Source: Cucumis sativus (taxonomy: Eukaryota; Streptophyta; Magnoliopsida; Cucurbitales; Cucurbitaceae). From it: DNA of 64,000 bases. The translations under genes and the position numbers were made by a program. Positions 36,687-48,423 of the stretch are shown here, piece by piece. The notes beneath the pieces are model-generated. The model did no database searches, was not told the DNA's origin, and saw only the letters and a list, made by a program, of their open reading frames with translations. How positions within the stretch are numbered: position 1 is the first letter of the stretch; every line of letters starts with the position of its first letter. The DNA lies in NCBI RefSeq assembly GCF_000004075.3, contig NC_026659.2, forward strand, positions 26,120,272 through 26,184,271, written 5' to 3'.

Positions 36687-39641
36687 GCTCTTCCGTGTTA
36701 CCTTCGGCTTCCATTGCTTTTGTTCCTAACTCGAGATGGGGATGGAGTTCGCATCATATGGTTGCCACGGAAAGGAGGTGTGCGCTTTTGTCTTCCAAAG
36801 GTATGTTCTTTGGTTGTTCTGGGTTTGTGACGAGGTGTAAAGATTTGGATAGAGAAGGGGATTTCTCATTGGAGGAGGAGATATTGGAGTTTATGAAAAG
36901 TTCAAGAGACCCAGAAGCGTTTCCGAGTAAGAAAGACTTGATTGAGGCCGGCAGGGAGGATTTGGTGGATGCTATTGTCAAGAAAGGTGGTTGGCTTTGT
37001 CTTGGATGGAATTTGGACGAAGAAGAATATGGGGGTATTGGACAATTCTGTCTCGATGAACAGAAGCCTATCTTGGCTACTGATTGGGATAGTTTTAAGT
37101 GTGACGAAAGACAGAGATATACGACGCCTCTTTCTTCTATTGCCTCTTCATCTTCATCATCTTCATTCACCGGTAGATCACTGTGAGGATTCCATTATGA
37201 CATCTTAGTTTCTTTCTTCTTCATTTGAATTAATACTTACAAAATTAACTATTTGCGTCAAAATGCTATTATCTTGAAATTTATTACCATCTATCTTCAG
37301 GGTGTGTTATAGCATGCCATTGAAAGGAAACCTAAATGATTACAAGGACAAAGAATTGTGTTACGTGGCGAAAGATAATTTTTCTCCGGCTCCCCCTGCC
37401 CTATCTGCCCCTGATTTTATTAAAAGATTCATTTAACGTGGTTTCTAACGAGTTTTCAACCTTAAAAGACATTTTCTCATAAAGAAATTATAAGATGATT
37501 TCTTCTTGTTTGAGAAATTGAAACAAAATAACATAAATCTGAGTATTGAGTTTTCCTTGTTGTGTCTAGTTTTGTCTACTATTAACAATATTTGTAAGGG
37601 TGATAAGTCTTGCATGCTTTCCTTTTCACAGAGAAACTGATGCTGAGCATGAGTCTGGGATTGAGGGTATGCTGAATCGATTAGAAAAAGAAAGAAATGC
37701 GACCTTTGGAGCTGGAAAAAATGATTTGCATCCTGAATCAACAGCAATGGAGGTAAGCTTGCTGTAGTGATTCAACAGAATGATGTGCCTAATCTGAGCA
37801 AGGTTGTTCGTAGTTAAAGGTGTAACAGAGATCATCTGGTTTTTTTTTGCCATATTAAGAACTTCCCGAAAGATATATATAGAATTTGATGCAGGATATC
37901 TTCCCCATTGCTTGTCAGCATTGGCCGTGCTCGTGCCATGGCTTTATTTTTTGCTTTTTGAACTTTGAAATCAGTATTGGAAAAGGCTGAAACTTAACTT
38001 GTGATGCTTTTTGCATGGCAAAAGACAGTTGCCGACCTACGAGGAAGCACTATCAGCACGCCACTGAGCGCCAACCAAGGCAAGTGGAGCGACTTCGGGG
38101 GCTATCTTACTCATGGTTCTTCTTGTGTGAAAGTTAACGATTTCGGAGGTTCTGTTAGTCCTGAGGTGCAGAGAAGTTGGAACACAGTCAAGACAGACCT
38201 TGAAGATGAAGAGTTTGAAGGTTTTTCATTTATTCATATATATTCATCTGTTGGTTTCTGTGATATAAAAGTTCATGTCCATTGATTTTTTATATGTACA
38301 GCTTCTGAAATTGCTCTGAGCGGGGAGGTGTCGGATGTTCTGAGGTATGAAACACTAGGATACAGTGGGGATCCTACCAATTCAAACTCTGAGAAAGAAA
38401 TGAATCATGATCAACTACGACGTCAACTTCAGAACATGGAGTTGGAGCTCTCGTCCGTAATTGGATCATTGAAATCTAATGCATCTTTGTCTGAGAAGGT
38501 TTATTCTGCAACTAGATTTTGTTATCAAAGGGACATTCTACATATGCTTGATTTTAATGGATGGTACTTGATTCTATCATTTCCTCTTCTGGAACTGGAT
38601 AAGGATCTGAATAAAGTAAAAGATGCCTACTAGTCTAATAATATTGGTAAAACGTTAGAAAGAAATGAATCTCTTGTTGAGCAATAATGTAAATACAATA
38701 AAATATTGACCTGCCTGTTTATTACTATCATGATCATTAGGGTCAAAATAAATCTTCTGATGATTTGCTGGAGCTTTCGGACGCTTTTGAATTTCAAGAA
38801 AATGAGATTCTAACTGCCAAGGACAAGCTACGGTCTATACGAGCAAAGATAGCCGTGATAGAAGGCAAGATGGCATTGACAATTATGTACGGGAAACTTG
38901 TGTTTTACATAGTGTTTTGTTTTAACCATGGAAGTATCAATGACTTTAAGTCTTTTCAGTGATGCACAAAAGGTGATAGAGGAGAAACAGAAGAGGATCA
39001 ATTGTGCTCGCAGAGCTTTGCAACTTCTTCGTACTGCTTGCGTGGTCTGGCCTAATTCTGCATCAGAGGTTCTCTTAGTAGGATCATTTGATGGTTGGTC
39101 AACCCAGGTTAAAACTCATTCCTATTTGATTATACGCTTTAATTTAACAGTTGAAATAACATAGGGAGCACATTTAAAAATTTAAACTAACATTGGTTAC
39201 ATTTTTTGACGTTGGTTTCCTTTAGATCAAATTGTATGAAAGATGACTGTTGTCAGATGACTATTGCTCAGGCACATGATTTTCTACGGGTGTCCTATAT
39301 ATATGGAAATTTCATAAACTGAAGAAAAAACTGCACAGTTTTATGTTGGTTTGATTCGTTCATCTCATATAATCTTACTCCGTTGCTCATTCTGCAGAGG
39401 AAGATGGAAAGGTCTAGCACGGGGGTTTTCTCCTTGTTCCTAAAGCTGTATCCTGGAAAATACGAGGTTGGTTATTCTTTAGAATCTCTAGTCACTTAGT
39501 TTATGCTTTTTGAACAAACATAACACAATTTTTTGCTATATGCAGATTAAATTCATTGTTGATGGCCAATGGAAGATTGATCCGTTACGCCCAATTGTTA
39601 ACACCAGTGGATATGAAAACAACCTACTGATTATCACTTAA
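36620..39641 (+). CDS. PTST2: PTST2/FLO6-like plastid starch protein with CBM48 domain (8 exons, 507 aa)
   Basis: PTST2 delivers maltooligosaccharide primers to starch synthase 4 in granule initiation in plastids. Exons: 36620-37172, 37634-37752, 38025-38220, 38302-38498, 38741-38886, 38960-39107, 39398-39466 and 39546-39641; all phases agree and total 507 residues. Residues 1-70 are serine- and aromatic-rich, as in a transit peptide. A conserved N-terminal block follows (EEILEFMKSSRDPEAFPSKK then KKGGWLCLGWNL). Coiled-coil segments occupy exons 4-6 (QLRRQLQNMELELSSVIGSL; KVIEEKQKRINCARRALQLL). The C-terminus is a CBM48 glycan-binding domain with VLLVGSFDGWSTQ and KFIVDGQWKIDPLRP. Exon 2 uses an acceptor ending cacagag, and exon 3 uses aaaag, both chosen by frame. 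Position beside the RCC1 gene matches Arabidopsis PTST2 (At1g27070). The gene ends 310 bases from the convergent RCC1 gene. Confidence 0.9.
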
Positions 39642-39951
39642 CAGTTTACACCAGGCTGTTTATATTCTTTTATTCCGGGTGCTTTCCCATTTTGTAGCAT
39701 ATTCGTTCAAATTACATTGCTTCTCTCAACTTCTAGTTAAGTTTTCTTCTAGTTTCCATCCACGAGTTCTGATGTAAAAATATAGGTAGATAAATAGAAC
39801 AATTTTGCCACAAGACTTGATTAGCTCAATAAAAATTGTTGAAGATTCATTTCAGCCTGTGATGGCTAATGCAATATTACTTTTCTTGCTTACCCCACCC
39901 CCCCAAAACCTAAATCATACAATGGAGTTTTCTCCAAAGGGCAATGCAGTT

Positions 39952-42657
39952 TCAATTAGGGAGATTGGATGTTGCAACGGCAACTGTAAAGCCACTGCCA
40001 CAATAGACTTTGACGTCATAAGCAGTACTCTCAAGTTTGAGGTTTAGATTCACCGTTTGTGGATTGGTGTGGTCACATGTATCTCCCAAACCAAGCTGAC
40101 CGTGCTCCCCCCAACCCCAAGTCTTTACACCTCCATCCTCTGCACAATCAATTAGAACAATGTAAGGACGGCAAAAAAAATGGTTTCTTATCAACCAACA
40201 ACTTCGCAAACCATGCCTGTAACGATTACAGAATGCTCGGCCCCAGCTGCAATGTCCAAAACTTTTATTCCACTAAGAGCAGGGACTGCTTGGAAATTGT
40301 CTTCCCTGGAATCGCCTGCTATGCAATGAAAATCCCATATCAAGTGGTAATCAGCAAGCAACCCGAATGGTTTTGGTTTGCTTGTTACAATGGCAAATAG
40401 TGAAGTTAATTCCTTTACCAGGCAGAGACTTCATCGAATTTAGCATTTCAGAATCACTCAGCGCTCCGTGATGTTTGCCGCCAAGCATATAAAGTTCCCC
40501 TTCATCTGTTCAAGATAGGGAGGGTTGCCACTTAACATGAAGAAGATCATCATCACATGTATATAATCCTGGTAAAACTGAAAGCCACCGGTGGAATTAC
40601 TATTCAATTAAATAATAAGTGAACTGAATGTTAATACCAGTTAACACTAGTGCATGATTCCATCCAAGAGCAACTTTACTGAACGATGAAGGCGAAGGTA
40701 GATGTTGAGGAGAATATACATCTGAAGTGCTCTTGAATCCCCTTCCCCAAGTGTAGAGATGCCCTTCAGCTGAAGTAATGCAGCCAACATATAACAACGG
40801 TTTGATTGAATGCCCTTAATAGATCTTAAAAACACTTTCTTAAGCACCTAGAAGATCATTCTTGATATGGGTTTTCATGTCCGATAGAAGTTGTGGCAAG
40901 GCTTGTATACAGAACGTCTCAAAATAATACCACGAGTGTGATGTCAAAGTACAAATTTACTGGAGGAATTAATATATACAAAGAAAGTTTGATGCTCACC
41001 GGATAAAGCAGCACTATGATCTCCGCCAGCAGCTATGCCAACTATTTCAGCAGCTTCCAAATTGGAAGAAAGTATGGGGAGATTAACAGTCTGAATCTTC
41101 TTGGAGATACCCAATTGACCCCGTTTCCCAGCTCCAAATCCGTAAACTTGCTCACCAGAAGAGCCTGCATCATCATCATCATCATCATCATTGTCAAAAT
41201 TTGAGATGAACTACATTGAAATAGCCATAGACTTAAAAAGCTACCAATGGCAATGGAGGTTGAAGTTATTCATCAAAAGATTTGCCGTCTACAACTTGGA
41301 TAACTAATTTCAGTTGATTCATTAAAAGGAGAGAAGGCAGAACATACAAAATTATTGACAACCCCAGATATAGATATAGAGAAGGTAGAACAACGGCAGT
41401 TACATTAGCAATCAATAAACTAAAGAAAACATGGATAATGATTCAAGTAATTTGATCTTCACACTGAAACATTACATTACAAGGATTATACGCATCCAAA
41501 CTCTTATATACCTTTCACCAATGCAAGCGAGTGGCGCATCCCACACGCAATCTTATCAACATGTTTATCGGAGAAAAACAGGACCTCCTCAGGGAAGCAA
41601 CGTAACTGGTAATCACCATGCCCTAACTGCCCAAATGAGCCATCCCCACAAGTATAAAGCTTTCCCTCATCTAAAACAATAAACCATAAGAAAGGAAAGA
41701 GGGATCTACTGAAAGACGTACTGCAAAACTTCATATGGAAGAAAAACCAATAATTAAGGTCCCTTCTAACAACCATTTCGTTCTAAAAAATTATGCCTAC
41801 AAACACTTATCCCACCTCTAAATTTCATGCTTTGTTATCTATCAACATTGTCTAAAACCAAGCCAAATTGTTGTAAGAAATGAAAAGAAAATAGACTTAA
41901 TTTTCAAAAAACCCAAAACAACTAAGGAGATTGTAATCAAACGAGCCTAATATACTGACCTGAAACAAAACCAGAATGGCTCCATCCAGCAGAAACATGG
42001 GTTATGAAGTAGCTCCCCAGCCTCATCACTGGCTTAGGGTGTAAGCTGCTTATCATGTCTCCTAGCCCCAACTGCCCTGAATTGCCTCTTCCCCAAGTAA
42101 GTACCCCGCCACCTTCAAAAGCATTAGTACTAAATCAAAAACTTGAACTCTTCAGTTCATACGTTACAGAATATTGATTACTTTGTTTTGTATTCTTTTA
42201 CACTCCCAGGATATAGAAATCAGTATGCAGACCAAACTATTGATATTAATTAGAGAGTAAATGATGAGTAGTATGGGAATTGGAATCTGGGTGTTAAATC
42301 ACTATCAAATCCATAAAACTTAAACTGAAATTTCACAACATATTTTATTAATTTGTTCTTATACTATTAGCACAAATAATGCTAAACGGAAAACAAAAGG
42401 ACTCAAAGAGCAAGGCAGAGGCGTTAGATGAACCATTTTATGGTGGAGGATCGGATACCGGCAGTCAAAGCGATGACATGAGCGCCACCGCAGGAGAGGA
42501 ATGAGATGGCGGGGGCGGAGGAGAGTGACGGAGTTCGAACGAGTTGAGGGAGATTGTTGTCCTCGAGCCGGCCGGTGCCGAGCTGGGCGTCGGTTCCTGC
42601 CCCCCAACTCCATAGCTCTTGCTCTACGTCGTCTTCCATTAGTTGGGGATCATTCAT
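39952..42657 (-). CDS. RCC1-repeat beta-propeller protein (8 exons, 393 aa)
   Basis: Seven-bladed RCC1/UVR8-type propeller; relatives act as guanine-exchange factors or signalling scaffolds, function here unknown. Exons on the minus strand: 42459-42657, 41960-42112, 41512-41670, 41000-41164, 40638-40769, 40419-40505, 40217-40315 and 39952-40139. Every intron is phase 1, giving 393 residues. Blade signatures start nearly every exon: ELWSWGAGTDAQLGTG, VLTWGRGNSGQLGLG, LYTCGDGSFGQLGHG, VYGFGAGKRGQLG, LYTWGRG, LYMLGGKHHGALS and VKTWGWGEHGQLGLG. Blades 5 and 6 are degenerate, and blade 6 is split between two exons. Intron 7 appears to begin with GC rather than GT. The UVR8 tryptophan triad was not identified, so a UV-B receptor role is not supported. 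It corresponds to the position of Arabidopsis At1g27060 as I remember it. Confidence 0.9.
41167..41191. repeat. CAT microsatellite in RCC1 intron
   Basis: About eight CAT trinucleotides immediately upstream (in transcript sense) of the acceptor of exon 4, so the repeat, read GATGATGAT on the coding strand, replaces the usual polypyrimidine tract before the CAG. Confidence 0.85.
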
Positions 42658-43993
42658 CGATCAATTCTGCAAGCAACGAAGAGCCAGTCTTGATTTAGAG
42701 CTGTCGTTTTCTTTATAAAAGTAATTGGCTAAGCTTGAATTTTCCGGCGGTGGACAGAGGAGAGAAGCAGTGTGAGCAGCGCCGAGATGAAGGACGAAAA
42801 TTTACCACCCGAGTTTGGCACCGAGTTGTAGAGATGTTGGGCCAGGGAGGAAAAATATGGAGGATTGGATCAACCCAAAGTGATTTAGGTAATCTTTGAA
42901 CACAGCTTTGGAAATGAACCTCCATCAACTCCATCTTATAGTTTATATAACAATTTTGTAATTTTAAGTAAGTACGGTTAAAATTAATTTGGTTACATTT
43001 GCAATGCAATCTTATTATGATTGATCAATCCTATAACAGCTACACCAATTCTAGACTTGAGTCTTGTTCATTTTAATTGTTTTGTTTGAAGATTTTACTG
43101 AAGATGAACTAAAACTCTCTCTATAGACTCACATTCAACTAATTCATTATAAAAGTTCTTTACTCTTCGTGCTTGCCGCTCTAAACTAACACTAATGGTA
43201 CTTGAGGAATACCATTAAGTGGTGGTTGAGGAATAGTGTGAATAATTAGCATATGATTAAGTAGTATCATAATGATAAAGAGTCAACCTTCATTATTTTC
43301 CTTTTACAATTTGAAATTTTTACATTTATTCAATTTTCACTAATTCACCCAATACTTTTAAGAGAGAAATTAAAAATCTCCACAAACATTGATCGTTACA
43401 AAAATCCAATACGTTATGTTTGTCCACGCAAATCAACCATAAAGAGTTCCATTTTGTACATAAAAATTGAAATTTTATATTTTGTTACAAAATTGTCCAG
43501 AAGAAGCCAGAAACAGTTCCTGCTTAGTCCCAAGGAAGTTCAAGAACACAATTCATTAATAAAAAACTATACAGTGTATATGAAAATCATACACTTGAGC
43601 ACTCCTTTGAAGTTCTTACATAATGTTAGTCAAGTTCTCATACCTACAACAACTTCTCGCAATCCGACCATAGACATGGTCTCCTTAGAGGAAGCTCTAT
43701 ACTCTTGAAGAAGCTCATATAGCAAGGGGCAAAGATCAAAGCATGACTAGAAGAACAGAGTAATTAAGTAAGCAACTAAGCCTTGATGAAAAGCTTAAGT
43801 TTCCTTCTACTAATGGTGGATATACATTAACACAAACTTGGATTTAGGATCATAAAGAAGTTTGAATCAAGAAAAATTAATGGGGGAATATGAGACAACT
43901 GACATAAAATACTTGTACACTTAAGAACTCGATCTATACTACACTATACCACACTAAATGAAAAGGAGAAAACAATTGAAGCAATCTGTGAAC
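42658..43993. other. Intergenic region between RCC1 and RRM genes
   Basis: 42658-42870 is the GC-richer leader and promoter of the RCC1 gene. The rest is AT-rich and shows no gene; 43454-43708 is open on the plus strand but has no family resemblance. Confidence 0.4.
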
Positions 43994-44829
43994 TTAGAGA
44001 ATATCGTCATAAGCAACAACTTCCCTGCCCCTGAAAGGCACATCTGACCTTGAAGAACTGTTGCTTCTTCTGGGGTTGACAATGGCTGAAGCAAGCTTAT
44101 TGCTTCTTCCATGTCTGCTTAGTGGCACCTCTGCCCGCAAGAGCTTTGAAGATAATTCCTTATTCTTGTTAACACCAACGTTAATCCCTTGTCGCCATTG
44201 GACTTGAGGATCATTAGCCCATAGTACCTGAACCTGTGGAATTGTACTCAATTTCATCATTCAGAATGATAAGTATCATAGCAGCATATCCAAATTCAGT
44301 CTTAAGCCCTAGATAATTATAGATATTTGCACGCAAAATCAGGACCTAAATTCAGATGGGCGTTGAGAATTTTTGCGAGATTTATAGATAACAGTAGAAA
44401 TTAGACTAAATTTGGAACATATGTCTCTACTGAACAAGAATGATCACAGCAATAGCTTCAATATACTACTTCACAAGGGCAGAGAGAAGAAGGTACCTTT
44501 TTGGAATCAATAGTGAAGGCGAAGGAGGGATCAAGCGCAGCGGTCATGGCAGCATCGGCGGAGTCTTTAGTGCGATAAGTGATGTAACCAACACAATCAC
44601 GGTCGATTCGGATGCGGGAAATGGATCCGTAGATCTCAAAACGGGACTTCAAGTCAAGGACCGAACAGTGTGAAGGAAGGTCAACGACGACTAGGGCAAG
44701 GGGTGGCGCAGGTTTTGACACGGGCTTTTCCAAATCATCGTTCTCCGTAGACGGCGGAGGGCGACGCCTCTTAGGGGCAGAGGTAGGAAGGTGGGAGGAA
44801 GGGTAGGGTTTATCTCTCTTCCGACCCAT
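43994..44829 (-). CDS. Small RRM-domain RNA-binding protein (2 exons, 190 aa)
   Basis: Exons on the minus strand: 44497-44829 and 43994-44233, joined in phase 0; 190 residues. The N-terminus is basic and proline-rich (MGRKRDKPYP, PKRRRPPP), a likely nuclear signal. Residues about 44-111 form one RRM: ALVVVDLPSHCSVLDLKSRF is the RNP2 strand and first helix, and CVGYITYRTKDSADAAM is the RNP1 strand (degenerate) and second helix. The second exon starts at the last beta strand, VQVLWANDP. The tail is serine- and arginine-rich (NPRRSNSSSRSD), which may be phosphorylated. RNA targets cannot be told. It corresponds in order to the uncharacterised RRM protein I recall at At1g27050, between the RCC1 and HD-Zip genes. 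Confidence 0.85.
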
Positions 44830-46234
44830 GGCTTGTGGGTGGAGCGGGGGCGGAGAATGGGTGGCGCTAAAAAGATAATGCTTTATGCCCCCAATGTATA
44901 CAAAATTTTCACAACATGAAAAAGAAAAGGAAACATACACATTTTTAATTTTGAAATTTTTTTATGCATTCACAACTTCCTCACTAATTTCTTCTTCTTT
45001 TTTTAAGAAATATATTTTGATTTTTTGTTGACGTTGTTCATGAGAGTGATGCACAAAATAAAGACACTTTTAAATGGTTTTTTATATTTATTTTTTAGAT
45101 ATTTTTTTAAAAATAGTAAAATAAATTTAAATATTTACATTATTATATACCACGTGAATGACTATTCGTGATCGAATTTCTTATAAGTTGTAAATATTTT
45201 GTAAAATTTACTATTTTTAAACAAAGTTTTTTATTTTGTGTGTTTGATATATATTTTTTAGTACAACAACGTGAATATTCAACTTCTAGCTTTTGTAACA
45301 CGGGTGATGTGGATCAAATTTTAGTTCTTTTTATATTTAAAAAATAGAAAAAATATATTAGATACTAAATTGTAATAATTTAGTTTATATATTACTTAGG
45401 AAATATTGTTAATTTCTCGAAGAAATTCTTGATGCAAGAATGACAAAAAAAAAAAAAAGAGAGAGAGTATAAAAATGGTAAATTTAGCAACAATTTTTAA
45501 ATTTACAAATAATACCAACAAAAGTAAAATATTATTTTGTGATGTCTATAGATAAAAAGTTGCCGTACACCAATATTGATTTATCGTAAAAACAAACTCA
45601 TTATTTAGATAGATCGTAATTCAGTTTAACACGATAGGATAAAGTATATGAAAGTCCATAAACATTTCAAAAACTAACCTATGTATTATATGTGTTTCTT
45701 ATCTCCAAATAAGAGAGCAGACTAAAGTTTGATTATGATAAATATAATGATCGATAAGTTGGGTAAGTAATATAGAAGAGGTATAACTTTCCTTTATCGT
45801 AGTATATATAGTATTGAGCATTTTCTTCTATATACCTTGTTGTCACATTATTGCTAAAATATAATATATGATATACTATAACAACTATCCCTTTCGTTAA
45901 TTAATTCTTTTTAAGATCAAATTAATTAAGGAACCTAATAATTAATTGTATTATTATGCCTAATTAATTTGAAATACTTTAAGAGTTGATTGAATTCCAA
46001 ACAAAAGAAATCCCTGAAATATTAAAATGAATTCCTTTCAATTGAGCAAGAATGACTCACAATAAGTCCTAATCTTTTACATTAATATAAAGTTTCCATA
46101 CAAATTTGAAAGGTAGCTAGCCATGGATGTTGCCAATCAAAGGGCTAAGGTGTTAGGGTTTTTAATTTGAGACATCACGACTAATCCATAATTAAGGCCT
46201 CTTTGCATGAAGAGATTTAATTTGGGAATGAAAA
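44830..46234. other. Intergenic region between RRM and thaumatin-like genes
   Basis: AT-rich with no gene seen. Contains the foldback repeat at 45102-45222 and a poly-A run followed by GA repeats at 45448-45470. Confidence 0.4.
45102..45222. repeat. AT-rich foldback repeat
   Basis: The left end tttttttaaaaatagtaaaa and the reverse complement of the right end tttaaaaatagtaaatttta match for about 35 bases with few differences. The middle (ccacgtgaatgactattcg) is unique. A related copy lies at 31167-31270. This is the structure of a small MITE. Confidence 0.65.
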
Positions 46235-48313
46235 TTAGAAAAATAAGTTGATGAAGATGAAAAATACATTAATTATTACTAAAGAAAAGGGTAAGACTTG
46301 GAGAATGGTTGATGATGAAACCAAATGTATGAATTCCCCATCTGCTGGGTCTTCCATTCCTGGAGGAGTGCTTATTGTTTCATTTGTTGTTCCTTTTGAT
46401 CTGCATTCATTATCCAATTAATTCCATCATTTCTTAGTATAAAACACTTGCACCATTATATGCCCTTAAACTAAACTAAATTTACACGTCGAGTACTATC
46501 AAATGAACATAGATTTAATCTCAAAATCACCTATCTTATAAGTTAATAATGCATCTTATTAATTAATAAAGATGTTAGACTAACTTCTTTCTTTTTTTTT
46601 TCAACGTGAAATTGTAAGAAAGAGTAAAAACTATGATAAAATTATTAACTATTTACCTTTCTACATAGATTAGGGTTTTTATCAATTGATTAATTAAATA
46701 TTGAACTTTTGAAAGTGCATCGATCAACTTACATCCTTTATATCAAACATGTAATTTTACTAACGAACAAACTCTAAAATTTTCTTACTAACCCTTAAAG
46801 CTTTTAAATCAACTTAAAGAGTCATTTTAGACGAAATTTAAGGAGATATATATTTAAGTGATCTAAAAATATTATTATGTACGAGTACGTCGTGGATAAC
46901 ACAAAAATGAGTAAATGTTAAGTAACACGGGGAGACATACCCGTTAGGGTCGGGGCAGAAAACAATAGTATAATCGTAAGCTTTGCAAGTGAAAGTGCTG
47001 GTGCCATCATCATAAGCATAACTGTAAGCCTTTGGACAAGCATGTTTGAAAATGGAAGAGTAGATGGATGGATGGCATGTATTAGGGTTTGAGAATTGTC
47101 CACTGCAGCAATATTGATCAAGCCCAAATGCCTCACAAGCGCTTTTGCATGCGATCACTCCTCCTTGTACTCCACCATTCTCTCCCCCCACTACTTGCAG
47201 CTCTTTTGGGCAACCTACAAACATATATATACATATATATGTTTTATTCAATTTCAACTTTAATCATATTTAAGCCCTAAATTTCTATATATATGTCTTT
47301 CTGTTCTTTAAATTTTCAGCGGGGTTTCAGAGATGACCACAAAAAGAATGATACAGTTTATCAAAGATAAATATAAATTTAATCCATCATGTTATGATCA
47401 GAATTTGTTAGAAGAGTCATTAGATAATAAACTATTTGATATAATCATATCGTTTGTTTGTAAACTATATCTTAGGAATTGCTAAAATCCTAGCCAAGTT
47501 TCTAAAATTTAAAGATGTAGTTCTTTTTTCTAAAAAGAGAAACTCTTTCTTGTCTAATTATTTTTTAATTTGACTTAGAATTCAAATATTATACTAAAGG
47601 AAGAAGAAAAATCCATGAAATTAAAGAGAGAGAAAAAAAAACAAAGGTTATGTTTTCATAACGATTTTCCTTTTATAGATTTTGAGATTTATATTTGTTT
47701 ATCCTCGACTTGAAAACAATAAACTCATTACATGTATATAACGAAAAAATTAGATAAACAAATGTTAATACATTGATTTCAAAAAACAAAATATTTATTG
47801 AAAGAATCGAGCAAAACCATTTAAATACGCACCTAAATTGAGATCGTAAGAACATCCAGTGGCATTACAAGGCCCATAAACACCTCTGGGCACAACAACG
47901 AGCGGCAAATTATAGCCATCAACAATACTAACATCATAGAAATCTTTGTCATCTCCAATACCCACAGTGATCTCAAACAAGGAAGCTGGAGGAGCAGCAC
48001 CATTCCCATCACATTCCAGCCTTCCCCCACAATCTCCCGTTTGACATTTCCCAATTCCCGACTCGTCGAAGTTGCATCCCGTCCTAGCCCATATTCGTCC
48101 CGACCATCCTGGAGTCGATGGGATTCTAATGCTTTGTCCCGACTCCAAACGAAACCCCGTCGTGGGAAGTGGCGGCGTGCCCGCACCGGAAAGCGTGCCG
48201 GGCCATATGGGATGAGGGCAATTGTTTGTGACGGTGAAGATGGAAGCATGAGAAGAAGAGAAGGAAGCAATTAGAATGGGGATTATAAGAAAGAAGAAAT
48301 TGGCAACATTCAT
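46235..48313 (-). CDS. Thaumatin-like protein (PR5 family) with hydrophobic C-terminal tail (3 exons, 306 aa)
   Basis: Exons on the minus strand: 47833-48313, 46941-47214 and 46235-46400, with phases 1 and 2; 306 residues. The first 23 residues are a signal peptide (FFFLIIPILIASFSSSHA). The mature domain has the full set of 16 cysteines, from NNCPHP to VFCPDPNG. The family signature GKCQTGDCGGRLEC and the REDDD acidic-cleft residues (ARTG, FEITVG, DFYDVS, VDGYN, YAYDDG) are also present, so a glucan-binding or antifungal role is plausible. Exon 3 adds about 55 residues: a serine-rich linker and a strongly hydrophobic end (LPFSLVIINVFFIFINLFF). That end fits a GPI-attachment signal or membrane anchor, as in TLPs with long tails. 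It would be extracellular and cell-surface bound. It is not part of the remembered Arabidopsis gene order. Confidence 0.92.
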
Positions 48314-48354
48314 TTTGTTGAGTTTTTTGTGTTGAGTTTTTTTTCTCTTTTTTC

Positions 48355-48381
48355 TTTTGGTTTTTGGTTTTTGGTTTTTGG
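48355..48381. repeat. 7-base tandem repeat in thaumatin-like leader
   Basis: Four copies of tttttgg, read CCAAAAA on the coding strand, about 40-70 bases upstream of the ATG and inside the presumed 5' untranslated region. Confidence 0.9.
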
Positions 48382-48413
48382 AGGAAGAGAAAATGGAAGC
48401 TAAGTTATATATC

Positions 48414-48423
48414 TATTTATATA
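48414..48423 (-). promoter_or_regulatory. TATA box of the thaumatin-like gene
   Basis: TATATAAATA on the minus strand, about 100 bases upstream of the start codon. The distance suits a 70-base leader holding the CCAAAAA repeat. Confidence 0.6.

Noticed and set aside
42359-42698. Alternative frames opposite RCC1 exon 1
   Set aside because: They mirror a GC-rich coding exon and lack domain similarity.
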